Origin: Kosmotogaceae bacterium UBA1373
Lineage (GTDB): Bacteria; Thermotogota; Thermotogae; Petrotogales; Kosmotogaceae
DNA: 64,000 nucleotides
Direction of reading: 5' to 3'
NCBI GenBank assembly: GCA_002305955.1
Contig: DBRH01000012.1
Coordinates: forward strand, 1 to 64,000
Shown here in pieces: positions 7,819 through 15,970 of this stretch. A program made the position numbers and the translations under genes. Each line of letters starts with the position of its first letter. The first letter of the stretch is position 1. A model generated the notes under the pieces. The model was given only the letters and a program-made list of their open reading frames with translations. It was not told the DNA's origin and made no database searches.

Positions 7819-9549
7819 ATGGACTACAATCAGAGATTTCAGAAATGGCTGGAAAGTAGGTATATCGATGATGAGACGAGAAACGAGCTCCTGTCGATAA
7901 AAAATTCTCCCGAAGAAATTAAAGACAGGTTCTATACGCAATTGCAATTCGGGACAGCCGGCTTGAGGGGTAAGATCGGCGCGGGTGACAACCGGATGAA
8001 CAGATACAACATAGCCCGTGTCACACAGGGACTGGCCAATTACATAGCATCTTACGGTGAATCGGCACAAAAGAGAGGTGTTGTAATAGCCTATGACGTC
8101 AGACACCACTCGCGTGAATTCGCCGAAGCCGCGGCCTCGGTGCTCTGTGCAAACGGTATAAAGGTCTTTCTCTTCGACGATATACGGCCCACTCCTGAAC
8201 TCTCATTCGCCGTAATTCATCTTTCAACGATGTCTGGAATCATGATAACGGCCAGCCACAATCCCAAAGAGTACAACGGATACAAGCTCTACTGGCAAGA
8301 CGGGGCCCAGGTACTACCGGAGATAGCCGATGGAGTTTACAGAGAAATCGAGAAAGTCGCTCTTTTCTCGGGTGTTCGTTATGTCTCCCTCGAAAAGGCA
8401 AAGTCGGAGGGATTTCTTGTATATACTGGAAAAGAGATAGACGATCTGTACATAAGCAAGGTGAAATCACTCTCCTTGAGAGATTCACCCGAAGAACTCG
8501 ATAAAGACATAAGAATAGTCTTCACCCCGCTTAATGGAACGGGAAACGGACCGATACGGAGAGTGCTCGAAGAGAGGGGCTTCAAGAAGGTTTTCGTGGT
8601 TCCCGAGCAGGAAAAACCCGATCCCGACTTCACAACTGTCGGTTATCCGAATCCCGAGGACGTCAAGGCCTTCAAGCTCGCCGTGGAGATGGGTGAGAAG
8701 GTAGAAGCCGATGTTCTGCTCGCCGCCGATCCCGACGCCGATCGTCTGGCCGTTATGGTAAGACACTCGAGCGGATACGTTTCTCTTAACGGTAACCAGA
8801 CAGGCGCTTTGCTGGTAAACTACATTCTTCTGTCTATGGAAGAGAAAGGGGTCTTGCCGGAAAAAGGGTTCATCGTAAAGTCGATAGTCACCGGAGATCT
8901 AGCGAAAACTATCGCGGAAAATTACGGGGTGAGTACCTATGAAACGTTAACCGGCTTCAAAAACATCTGCGGAAAGGCGCTGGAGATAGAAAAAAGTCGG
9001 GAGGGGAATTTCATTTTCGGTTACGAAGAGAGTATAGGTTACGTGACCGGGATTTTCGTCAGAGACAAGGACGCCGTTTCCTCTTCAATGTTGTTCTGCG
9101 AAATGGCGGCTTATTTTTTAAGACGGGGACTTTCGATTTATGAAGTTCTTGAGGGGCTGTTCGAAAGGTATGGATTTTTCGCGGAAAAGCAGATCTCGCT
9201 GGTTCTTGAAGGCGTACACGGCCAGAAGAGGATAGAAAGAATGATGAAAGAATACAGGAAGGATTATCCTCTAAGCCTTGACGAAGTCGACCTGGTTTCG
9301 TACATCGATTATCTCGAAGGGATAGAAACGCTTTTGAGAGGCGGTGGGAAAAGGTCTATAGATATCCCGCGCTCGGATGTCGTGAAATATCTCTTCAGTG
9401 ATGGATCATGGTACGCCGTAAGGCCATCCGGTACCGAGCCGAAGCTGAAGTTGTACATATACTCTAGAGGAAAGACCAGAGAAGCGACGGAAAGAAGAAT
9501 CGAGGTATTCGAACGTGAGATAATGAGCAGGCTCAACGGGATAAAGTGA
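7819..9549 (+). CDS. pgm: Phosphoglucomutase/phosphomannomutase (alpha-D-phosphohexomutase)
   Basis: Interconverts hexose 1- and 6-phosphates (cytoplasm), linking glycogen/maltodextrin and sugar-nucleotide metabolism to glycolysis. The 576-residue length fits the PgcA/PGM2-like branch. The phosphoserine loop is TASHNPKEYNG with Ser146, the metal loop is DPDADR (about 304-309), the sugar loop GYEESIGY, and the C-terminal phosphate loop RPSGTEPK. The early FGTAGLRG motif is typical of this branch. Glucose or mannose preference cannot be decided from sequence. Confidence 0.92.
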   Translation: MDYNQRFQKWLESRYIDDETRNELLSIKNSPEEIKDRFYTQLQFGTAGLRGKIGAGDNRMNRYNIARVTQGLANYIASYGESAQKRGVVIAYDVRHHSREFAEAAASVLCANGIKVFLFDDIRPTPELSFAVIHLSTMSGIMITASHNPKEYNGYKLYWQDGAQVLPEIADGVYREIEKVALFSGVRYVSLEKAKSEGFLVYTGKEIDDLYISKVKSLSLRDSPEELDKDIRIVFTPLNGTGNGPIRRVLEERGFKKVFVVPEQEKPDPDFTTVGYPNPEDVKAFKLAVEMGEKVEADVLLAADPDADRLAVMVRHSSGYVSLNGNQTGALLVNYILLSMEEKGVLPEKGFIVKSIVTGDLAKTIAENYGVSTYETLTGFKNICGKALEIEKSREGNFIFGYEESIGYVTGIFVRDKDAVSSSMLFCEMAAYFLRRGLSIYEVLEGLFERYGFFAEKQISLVLEGVHGQKRIERMMKEYRKDYPLSLDEVDLVSYIDYLEGIETLLRGGGKRSIDIPRSDVVKYLFSDGSWYAVRPSGTEPKLKLYIYSRGKTREATERRIEVFEREIMSRLNGIK

Positions 9550-9605
9550 CTCTCTCGCTGTGAAGTCTGGTTCTATAAATCAAATAAGGAAACGGAGGGT
9601 GTCCT

Positions 9606-10349
9606 TTGAAGAGTATATCCAGGAACGTACTGTTTTACTTCATAGCGCTCTGGATATTTATCTACATACTCAGCACCACGATCGCGGGAGTCTTTCCTCC
9701 CGAAGTTCCTGGCTATTTCCGGATAGGTCCATGGATCAATCCGGCCTGGATTCTCGTTATTCTTACCCAGTTCATCTTTGCCAGAACCCTTGATAAAAGA
9801 GAGTTCGACAGGTTCTATCTCCTCTCTCTGTACGTGAGCGGTGCATTGTGGATACTTTTTTCAACCTTTGGCGTGGAGTCGGTATCACTGGTGCTTGCCA
9901 TAGCGTTCCTCTTTCTCTCGTGGCAGGTCTACAGAGTTTTCCGACCGGTCTATGGAAAGCTCTCAAGGCAGTTCAGAGATATGTCGATCGGAAGTTTGCT
10001 TTTCTCGTGGAGCATTATTGTACTTCTTTCCAGTCTGGCGATGTTCTGGAGATCCGAACTTACAGCCGTATTCTTTCTTTTCTCGATGGTTCTGATCTCC
10101 TCGATCCTGGCCCACACCAGAGCCGATCCGATCAACAGTCTGGTCTTTTCCTGCTTCGCCTTCTCCACGGGAATAGAAAATCTTTCGCAATCCTACCACG
10201 TCGCGGTGGCCGGCATCTCGTCTGGAACTATTTTCCTTATGATCTTCCTGTTCGCCGTTATGATAGCCAGGGAAGATCCTGCCAAGAGGGTCTTTGCGGC
10301 CGTAAACCCTCCCAGAGAGGAAGAGATCAAGCTAAAGATAAATCGCTAA
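9606..10349 (+). CDS. Unrecognised integral membrane protein
   Basis: 247 residues with about six to seven hydrophobic segments covering most of the length and a short charged tail. TTG at 9606 follows GGAGGG at an ordinary distance. I do not recognise the family. It lies 56 bases after the phosphohexomutase and converges on the PhzF-like gene with only four bases between the stops. No catalytic motif is visible. Confidence 0.7.
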   Translation: MKSISRNVLFYFIALWIFIYILSTTIAGVFPPEVPGYFRIGPWINPAWILVILTQFIFARTLDKREFDRFYLLSLYVSGALWILFSTFGVESVSLVLAIAFLFLSWQVYRVFRPVYGKLSRQFRDMSIGSLLFSWSIIVLLSSLAMFWRSELTAVFFLFSMVLISSILAHTRADPINSLVFSCFAFSTGIENLSQSYHVAVAGISSGTIFLMIFLFAVMIAREDPAKRVFAAVNPPREEEIKLKINR

Positions 10350-10353
10350 CCCA

Positions 10354-11157
10354 TCAGATGGACATATGCCCTCTGATAACGGTCACGGCATTTCCGATTA
10401 TGGATATCCTGTTACCATCGAGAAGCTCCAGCCTTACTTCACCACCCCTTTGCGAAGCCTGGTAAGCCCGGAGTTTATCTTTGCCGAGTCTCTCCGACCA
10501 GAAAGGGCCGAGGACTGTGTGCGCCGAGCCCGTCACGGGATCTTCGTTTATTCCCACCCAGGGAGCGAAATATCTGGAGAAGAAATCGAATTCTCCGCCG
10601 CCTTTGCAGGTGACTATCAAGCCCCTTGCTGGAACACCGACCGACAGTTTCTCCAGCATGGAGAAATCCGGATTCAGTCTCTCCAACTTTTCGCGACCGG
10701 CTATCTCGAAGAGGAGTTTTCCGGTGACGGTTGCATAATACGTTGTCCCGTCGCAACCGACGGCCTCTCCCACCGGTCCGTCACAATCGATTCTGAGAGG
10801 AAGCTCGGACGGAAAGTCCATCTTCAGATCGTCTCCGAAGCGAGACACTTTCAACTGCCCGCTCAAAGTCTCGTAATATATGTCTCCATCGACACCGAGC
10901 TCGGTGAAATAGACCCATGATGTTGCCAGGGTTGCATGTCCGCACATCGGGACCTCCGTTGCCGGGGTGAACCATCGCAATTTGTAGTGATTATCATCGG
11001 TCGTCCTCACCGGGAAGGCCGTCTCGGAGAGATTCATCTCTCTGGCAATTTTGATGCAGGTTTCGTAGTCGTGTTCCATGTCGCTGATGTAAACTCCTGC
11101 GGGGTTGCCCCTGAAAGGGAGTTTTGTGAAGGAATCCACCTGGTATATCGCATCCAT
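10354..11157 (-). CDS. PhzF-family isomerase/epimerase-like protein
   Basis: A 267-residue member of the PhzF (diaminopimelate-epimerase fold) family. Visible motifs are FRGNPAGV near the N terminus, NLSETAF with the family's catalytic Glu, MCGHATLA, and DPVTGSAH near the C terminus. The start is ATG 11157, directly behind GGAGGTG; an upstream extension to 11238 has no such site. Most homologues have unknown substrates, so an isomerase or racemase role is a family inference. It is transcribed away from feoA. Confidence 0.88.
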   Translation of the reverse strand: MDAIYQVDSFTKLPFRGNPAGVYISDMEHDYETCIKIAREMNLSETAFPVRTTDDNHYKLRWFTPATEVPMCGHATLATSWVYFTELGVDGDIYYETLSGQLKVSRFGDDLKMDFPSELPLRIDCDGPVGEAVGCDGTTYYATVTGKLLFEIAGREKLERLNPDFSMLEKLSVGVPARGLIVTCKGGGEFDFFSRYFAPWVGINEDPVTGSAHTVLGPFWSERLGKDKLRAYQASQRGGEVRLELLDGNRISIIGNAVTVIRGHMSI

Positions 11158-11273
11158 GACCACACCTCCGTCGCTTCTATATTGATATGTTACTACTTTC
11201 CCGGTTCTGGCGGGAAAAACAGGCGCTTTCTCTGCCAAGTTCGTGTGTCTTTCGAGAATTTTTTGGATACCTG

Positions 11274-11302
11274 CTGAAAAGCCGCGAGATAGATGGTAAA
11301 AT
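11274..11302 (+). promoter_or_regulatory. Promoter of the feo operon
   Basis: Extended -10 TGGTAAAAT (TAAAAT at 11297-11302) with CTGAAA 17 bases upstream (4 of 6 matches to the -35 consensus). Transcription would start inside the adjoining palindrome. Confidence 0.6.
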
Positions 11303-11327
11303 CTTATTGAGACGTATTCTCAATAAG
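11303..11327 (+). promoter_or_regulatory. 25-bp perfect palindrome upstream of feoA (candidate metal-responsive operator)
   Basis: Arms CTTATTGAGA and TCTCAATAAG flank CGTAT. The site begins one base after the -10 and its right arm reaches the feoA ribosome binding site, so a bound protein would block transcription start. Position before feoAB suggests a Fur or DtxR/MntR-type iron repressor (inference; no regulator gene is adjacent). Confidence 0.65.
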
Positions 11328-11337
11328 GATGATGCCC

Positions 11338-11784
11338 ATGGTAGTCCCGCTGTCAAGAATGTGTGAAGGAGAAAAGGGAAAGATCAGCAGACTTGAGCTT
11401 CCGGTAGAAGTCAGGGAGAGGCTGTGTGGTCTGGGTTTTGTAAATGGAGAGGAAGTCGAACTGGTAAAGATCGCTCCTTTTGGCGACCCCAAAGTCTTCA
11501 GGATAAAGGGAACCAACGTAACGCTGAGGAACGATATTGCCATGTGGATCCTGGTGGAAACATCATCTATACCTCTGTCGAGCGCCCAGCCGGGAGAATA
11601 CTTAGTGAGTCTCATCAACGGTGGCTGGGGATTGAAAGAGAGAATGAGACAGTATTCGATCCAGGAAGGTGCTACTGTTAAGGTCGTGGAGAACTCCATC
11701 AGGAGGATAGAAGTAGAGGTTCATGGAAAGACCTTGTTTCTTTCGAGAGGACAGGCCTTCAGAGTGATAGTCAGGGAGAGATAA
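11338..11784 (+). CDS. feoA: FeoA-type ferrous iron transport protein with two FeoA domains
   Basis: 148 residues, about twice the normal FeoA length of 75-80. Residues 1-75 and 80-148 each look like an SH3-like FeoA domain (first: LCGLGFVNGEEVELVKIAP; second: REIGQAFRV-like C-terminal strand SRGQAFRVIV). FeoA is a cytoplasmic partner of FeoB. ATG at 11338 is spaced well from AAGGATG; ATG at 11329 is also in frame but too close to the binding site. The stop overlaps the proposed feoB start. Confidence 0.82.
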   Translation: MVVPLSRMCEGEKGKISRLELPVEVRERLCGLGFVNGEEVELVKIAPFGDPKVFRIKGTNVTLRNDIAMWILVETSSIPLSSAQPGEYLVSLINGGWGLKERMRQYSIQEGATVKVVENSIRRIEVEVHGKTLFLSRGQAFRVIVRER

Positions 11785-13742
11785 AAATCGTAATCGTTCA
11801 GCCGGAAAGCTCAGCAGATCTCAAAAAAACGACAATAGCGCTACTGGGAAATCCCAACGTAGGCAAAACAAGCATATTCAACTGTCTTACAGGTTCAAGA
11901 CAGGTAGTTGCCAACTGGCCGGGCGTAACGGTTGAAAAACGTGTTGGTTCTCTCAGGCACGGCGATCTGACTCTAGATATAGTCGATCTCCCGGGTACAT
12001 ATACGCTGGGCTCCAGGAGTCTCGACGAGAAGATCGCGAGAGATTTCCTGATCGATGAGCGTCCAAACGTGGTTGTTGTGATAGGGGATGCGATCAACCT
12101 CGAAAGGAGTCTATATCTTCTTCTGCAGGTTCTTGAGCTCAGGGGAGACGTGGTGCTTGCCGTGAATGCCGTTGACGAAGCAAGAAAGGCCGGCCTGGAG
12201 ATAGACAAAAATGAACTCGGTAAACAACTGGGAATACCTGTGGTAATAACTTCGGCAGCTACCGGTGAAGGTATAGAGGAACTGAAAGAGGTTCTGGTCA
12301 AGAGTGCACGTTCTTCCAGCCACATTCATTACCTCTTCTCCGAAGAGATAGAGGAAAAGATCGAAGCCCTTGCCGGCAGGTTCAGACTCGTACCGGCCCT
12401 TTCGGAATTCGATGGCAGGTGGCTGGCCATAAAGTCTCTGGAACACGATAACGGAGTAGAGAAACTCACAGGTTTCAAAGCCGAGAAGGATTTCTCGAGC
12501 GAACTCGCCGAGACCAGATACAGGTATATAAAAAGAGTTCTCTCCACATCCGTAAAGGGAAAAGAAAAACATGGATGGGATCTTTCCGAGGCCATCGATC
12601 ACGTAATTACTCACAGGGTTCTGGGCATCTTCGTATTTTTATCCGTCATCTACATCGTCTTTCAGTTGACCTTTACAATCTCTGGTCCCTTATCGCTCCT
12701 CATAGAAAGCGGTCTTGAAAGTCTCGGAAGCTTTCTGGGAAATTCGATAGGTCCCGACTGGTTGCGTTCTCTGGTGGTGGATGGAATCATAGGCGGTGTC
12801 GGCGCGATACTAGTCTTCGTTCCAAATATCTTTATACTGTTCATGGCTTTGGGGGTACTAGAAGAGTCGGGTTATCTTCCCAGAGCAGCGTTTGTCATAG
12901 ACAGGCTTATGTACTCAATGAAACTCAGCGGTAGATCCTTCATATCCATGCTTCTCGGTTTTGGCTGTAACGTATCTTCTATAATGTCTACCAGATCTAT
13001 CTCCGAGCCCAAGGAGAGGATAGTGACGATACTTGTCTCACCTTTCATCTCCTGTAGTGCCCGGTTACCCGTATTCCTGCTCATCGCCGGAACCTTCTTC
13101 GGGACTAAGGGCGGCGTCGTGGTGTTTTTCCTTTACCTTTTGAGCATCGTAGTTACTGTTCTATCGGCCCTCATAATTAATCGACTCCTTTTTAAAGGAG
13201 AGCCTTCCACTATGATCATGGAACTGCCCAGATACAGGAAGCCAAGGGTGAGTTCTATAATGTTCTACACGTGGAACAAGGGGAGACACTTTCTTGAAAA
13301 GGCCGGCACGATAATACTGGGCGCTTCTGTGGTTATCTGGATGCTGAGTTACTTCCCCGCCGAAGGTTCGCAGAGTTACGCGGCGATGATCGGTCGGGCG
13401 CTGGAACCGCTGTTCATTCCTCTGGGCTTTTCCTGGGAGATGATTTCCAGTCTCGTCTTCGGAGTGGCGGCAAAAGAGGTCATAGTCTCTTCGCTTACGA
13501 CGTTCTACGGCAACTACGCGGTGATGGGTTCTGCGATGGAAGTTATGAGAGTGGCGATCTCGCCGGCGACGGCGTTCTCATTCCTGGTCTTCGTTCTGTT
13601 GTATGTGCCCTGTCTGCCGACTCTGGCGGTGACAAAGAACGAGACAGGAAGCTACAGGTATGTCTTCTTCTCCGTGATTTACAGCCTCGCCGTGGCTTAC
13701 TCGGTCGCCCTTGCGGTCAGAGTGATCGGAGGATTGTTATGA
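11781..13742 (+). CDS. feoB: Ferrous iron transporter FeoB, apparent ATA start
   Basis: FeoB imports Fe(II) through the inner membrane using an N-terminal G domain. G1 is GNPNVGKTS, G3 is DLPGTY and G4 is NAVDEA; the membrane part carries the gate motifs GFGCNVSSI and SCSARLPVF. From 11781 it is 653 residues, a normal FeoB length. No ATG, GTG or TTG occurs in frame before or within the G1-G3 region; the first is a GTG near 12069, which would delete the GTPase. ATA at 11781 overlaps the feoA TAA (ATAA) behind GGGAG, exactly where an ATGA junction would be expected. Rare ATA or ATC start, a base error or a mutation are the options. Confidence 0.85.
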   Translation: MKIVIVQPESSADLKKTTIALLGNPNVGKTSIFNCLTGSRQVVANWPGVTVEKRVGSLRHGDLTLDIVDLPGTYTLGSRSLDEKIARDFLIDERPNVVVVIGDAINLERSLYLLLQVLELRGDVVLAVNAVDEARKAGLEIDKNELGKQLGIPVVITSAATGEGIEELKEVLVKSARSSSHIHYLFSEEIEEKIEALAGRFRLVPALSEFDGRWLAIKSLEHDNGVEKLTGFKAEKDFSSELAETRYRYIKRVLSTSVKGKEKHGWDLSEAIDHVITHRVLGIFVFLSVIYIVFQLTFTISGPLSLLIESGLESLGSFLGNSIGPDWLRSLVVDGIIGGVGAILVFVPNIFILFMALGVLEESGYLPRAAFVIDRLMYSMKLSGRSFISMLLGFGCNVSSIMSTRSISEPKERIVTILVSPFISCSARLPVFLLIAGTFFGTKGGVVVFFLYLLSIVVTVLSALIINRLLFKGEPSTMIMELPRYRKPRVSSIMFYTWNKGRHFLEKAGTIILGASVVIWMLSYFPAEGSQSYAAMIGRALEPLFIPLGFSWEMISSLVFGVAAKEVIVSSLTTFYGNYAVMGSAMEVMRVAISPATAFSFLVFVLLYVPCLPTLAVTKNETGSYRYVFFSVIYSLAVAYSVALAVRVIGGLL

Positions 13743-14128
13743 GCGTCAGAAACGTCTCTACATGGCTGTTCCTTTTGGGAATGCTTTATGTGACTCTGGC
13801 GGTAAATACGGCCTTCGGTTTTCTCTTCAGCGCAAAGGATTTAATGATGGGAATAGTGATCCTTGTGAACGGTTCCATCTATCTTTTCGGACTCCTCGAA
13901 AGAGTGGAGGACGTAAAGAAGAGAACTTCCCATCTTCTTGTAGGCAGTTTCTTCTCTTACATCCTTTCGATTTACCAGATCGTCGTTGTCTTCAGTTTAT
14001 GGCTAGAGGGATTTGTTGGTGGTTTATGCCTTCTTTCGGTCGACGCAATAAATTTTCCTCTTCTCTTCTCTGGTTTGCTGGTCTCCTTCATCTCCGACTA
14101 CCTCAAGAAGAGCTTCACCACGACTTAA
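13739..14128 (+). CDS. Small membrane protein, last gene of the feo operon
   Basis: 129 residues with four hydrophobic segments (roughly 7-28, 36-52, 66-87, 97-120). ATG overlaps the feoB stop in an ATGA, so it is cotranslated with feoB. I do not recognise a family; it does not resemble the usual FeoC. The location suggests an accessory role in iron uptake (inference). Confidence 0.7.
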   Translation: MSVRNVSTWLFLLGMLYVTLAVNTAFGFLFSAKDLMMGIVILVNGSIYLFGLLERVEDVKKRTSHLLVGSFFSYILSIYQIVVVFSLWLEGFVGGLCLLSVDAINFPLLFSGLLVSFISDYLKKSFTTT

Positions 14129-14172
14129 CTGTCAAAGAACCATTCGGAAGTACAACCGAACTCTGTAATGGC

Positions 14173-14178
14173 TATAAT
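14173..14178 (+). promoter_or_regulatory. Possible -10 of the response regulator/trk operon
   Basis: TATAAT in the 123-base gap before the response regulator, 73 bases before its ATG. There is no convincing -35. Confidence 0.3.
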
Positions 14179-14251
14179 TAAGGCCAGAGCGAATCACTAG
14201 ACATTATTGTCCGTTGATGTGGTAATATGATTTGTGTTTGGGGGTGATTGC

Positions 14252-14857
14252 ATGGCGCTCGTTTACGTGGTCGACGACGAGCTAAATGTGAGACGTATCA
14301 TTAAACAGACCATGGAGAACGAAGGCAACGAAGTCAATGCGTTTGTCACAGCCGAAGAAGCGCTGGAGGCCGTTGAAAAGAGACAACCGGATTTGATTTT
14401 CATGGACCTCACACTACCTTCGATGGATGGAATACAGTTCCTTAAAGAATTAGAGGATAGAGCTTATTCAATTCCAGTAGTAGTTGTTTCGGCAATCACT
14501 TCTCCCGAATCGATCAGGGCCGTCTTTAAGCTTGGCATAGTGGACTTTCTAACCAAACCTTTCACTCCACAAGAATTGAGACAGGCCGCCGAACTATCGT
14601 TCAAAAACGAAGAAAGCCTTCAAAAAAGAACGAGAGAGATTAGAAGACTGATAGAGGAAAAGGAATTCAGGAAGGCCAGCTCTCTACTGCGTGAGTTTTT
14701 CGCCGATTTTCCAAGTTCGCCTTATCCACACTTCCTCTATGCTCTCCTGATAAAGAGCTCTAACCCGAGAGTGGCCGCAAGGCATTTGCGGGCTGCGCTT
14801 TCTCTGGACGAAGAGTTTAAAGAAGCGTCATCAGAGTTGAAAAAACTGGAGGAATAG
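14252..14857 (+). CDS. Response regulator: receiver domain plus helical repeat tail, no DNA-binding domain
   Basis: 201 residues. The receiver (1-120) has the acidic pair DDE (8-10), phosphoacceptor Asp52 in MDLTLPSMDG, Ser80 and Lys102 in TKPF, so it should be phosphorylated. Residues 125-201 are helical with TPR-like spacing and no helix-turn-helix, pointing to protein-protein output. ATG 14252 is behind GGGGGTGA; the upstream in-frame ATG at 14234 has no site. It leads an operon with two RCK proteins and TrkH, so control of potassium uptake is a reasonable inference. No kinase is adjacent. Confidence 0.85.
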   Translation: MALVYVVDDELNVRRIIKQTMENEGNEVNAFVTAEEALEAVEKRQPDLIFMDLTLPSMDGIQFLKELEDRAYSIPVVVVSAITSPESIRAVFKLGIVDFLTKPFTPQELRQAAELSFKNEESLQKRTREIRRLIEEKEFRKASSLLREFFADFPSSPYPHFLYALLIKSSNPRVAARHLRAALSLDEEFKEASSELKKLEE

Positions 14858-14861
14858 TCCT

Positions 14862-15314
14862 ATGCCGTTTATGAAAGGCGCAATCAGGAAAGACGAGTAT
14901 TATGTCGTCATATTCGGTTGTGGAAGGCTCGGTTCGAGAATGGCCAACTGGCTATCGACAATGGGTTGCAGTGTAGTGGTGGTTGACAGGAGCGAGGAGG
15001 CTTTTCAAGCCCTGTCCTTTGAGTTCACCGGATTCACGGTTCTCGGTGATGCGACTGAACTCGATACATTGAAGGAAGCTAAAGTAGATAAGGCAGACGT
15101 TGTACTGGTCCTGACGCCCGATGATAATACGAACCTGATGGTCGCCATGTCGGCGAAAGAGTATTTTAAAGTGACGCGTGTCGTTGCGAGAGCCTACGAT
15201 CCGAACAACATAGAGATGTTTTCGGATTTCGGAATAGAGGTCATCTGTCCCACCTTGCTCGCCGTAGAAAACATAAAAAACGTTCTCTACTTCATCGGTG
15301 GTGACGAGAGGTGA
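14862..15314 (+). CDS. trkA: TrkA-N (RCK) nucleotide-binding regulator of potassium uptake, single domain
   Basis: A 150-residue cytoplasmic protein with one Rossmann TrkA-N domain. The dinucleotide loop FGCGRLGSRMAN is intact and the acidic end of strand 2 (VVVD) is present. There is no TrkA-C domain. RCK proteins gate Trk/Ktr channels in response to NAD(H) or ATP/ADP. Its stop overlaps the GTG start of the next RCK gene. ATG 14862 is used; ATG at 14871 is an alternative. Confidence 0.88.
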   Translation: MPFMKGAIRKDEYYVVIFGCGRLGSRMANWLSTMGCSVVVVDRSEEAFQALSFEFTGFTVLGDATELDTLKEAKVDKADVVLVLTPDDNTNLMVAMSAKEYFKVTRVVARAYDPNNIEMFSDFGIEVICPTLLAVENIKNVLYFIGGDER

Positions 15315-15970
15315 AGATAGTCCTTATAGGTGGCGAAAAAATAGCCTACCACCTCGCCAGAAGGTTTCTGAGCAAGGGTTACCAGGTTATGGTCGTAAAT
15401 AAAAACGAGAAGTTCTGCGAAGAGATAGCCAAGAAACTCAGAGCGCTGGTTATAAGAGGCGATGGAAGCCGTAGGTATGTTCTTGAACAGCTGGAGCTAG
15501 ATAGAACCGATCTCTTCGTTGCGCTGACTCCCAACGATCAGGACAATCTGGTCGCATGTTTGACGGCGGCGAGAGTGTATGGTATAGAGAGGCCTGTAGC
15601 CCTGGTGAACGATCCCGATAATAAGGCGACTTTTCAGATGATGGGAGTTAAGAATGTCGTGAGTCCCACGGAGATACTGGGATCGGCGCTCGAAGACAGT
15701 CTTTTCAGAGAGCAGATCACCAATCTTCTACCGTCGTCGGAAAAAATCTCCATATTGAGGATCGAGATGACCGATAAGTCTCCGGCAACAGGTCAGGCCG
15801 TTAAGAATCTTCCTCTCCCGAAAGAGAGCGTGATAGGTGCGATTATAAGGGAGAACGAGGTGATAATCCCAAGAGGAGACAACGTCATAGAAGAAGGCGA
15901 TATCCTCCTGGTTCTCAGTAATCCAAAGGTTCAGTCATCGGTTTTCGAAGTGCTTCTGGGAGAGGTATAA
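15311..15970 (+). CDS. Second TrkA-type protein (TrkA-N plus TrkA-C)
   Basis: 219 residues: TrkA-N (1-125) and TrkA-C (about 140-215). The glycine loop is degenerate (LIGGEKIAYHLA in place of GxGxxG), so nucleotide binding may be weak or lost, while the neighbouring short RCK protein keeps it. The two together probably form the regulatory ring on TrkH. Start is GTG 15311 overlapping the previous stop (GTGA). Confidence 0.85.
   Translation: MKIVLIGGEKIAYHLARRFLSKGYQVMVVNKNEKFCEEIAKKLRALVIRGDGSRRYVLEQLELDRTDLFVALTPNDQDNLVACLTAARVYGIERPVALVNDPDNKATFQMMGVKNVVSPTEILGSALEDSLFREQITNLLPSSEKISILRIEMTDKSPATGQAVKNLPLPKESVIGAIIRENEVIIPRGDNVIEEGDILLVLSNPKVQSSVFEVLLGEV

Noticed and set aside
11773..11790. 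Programmed -1 frameshift joining FeoA to FeoB
   Set aside because: No slippery heptamer is present before the feoA stop (GGG AGA GAT AAA does not allow re-pairing), and a start overlapping the stop explains the layout better.
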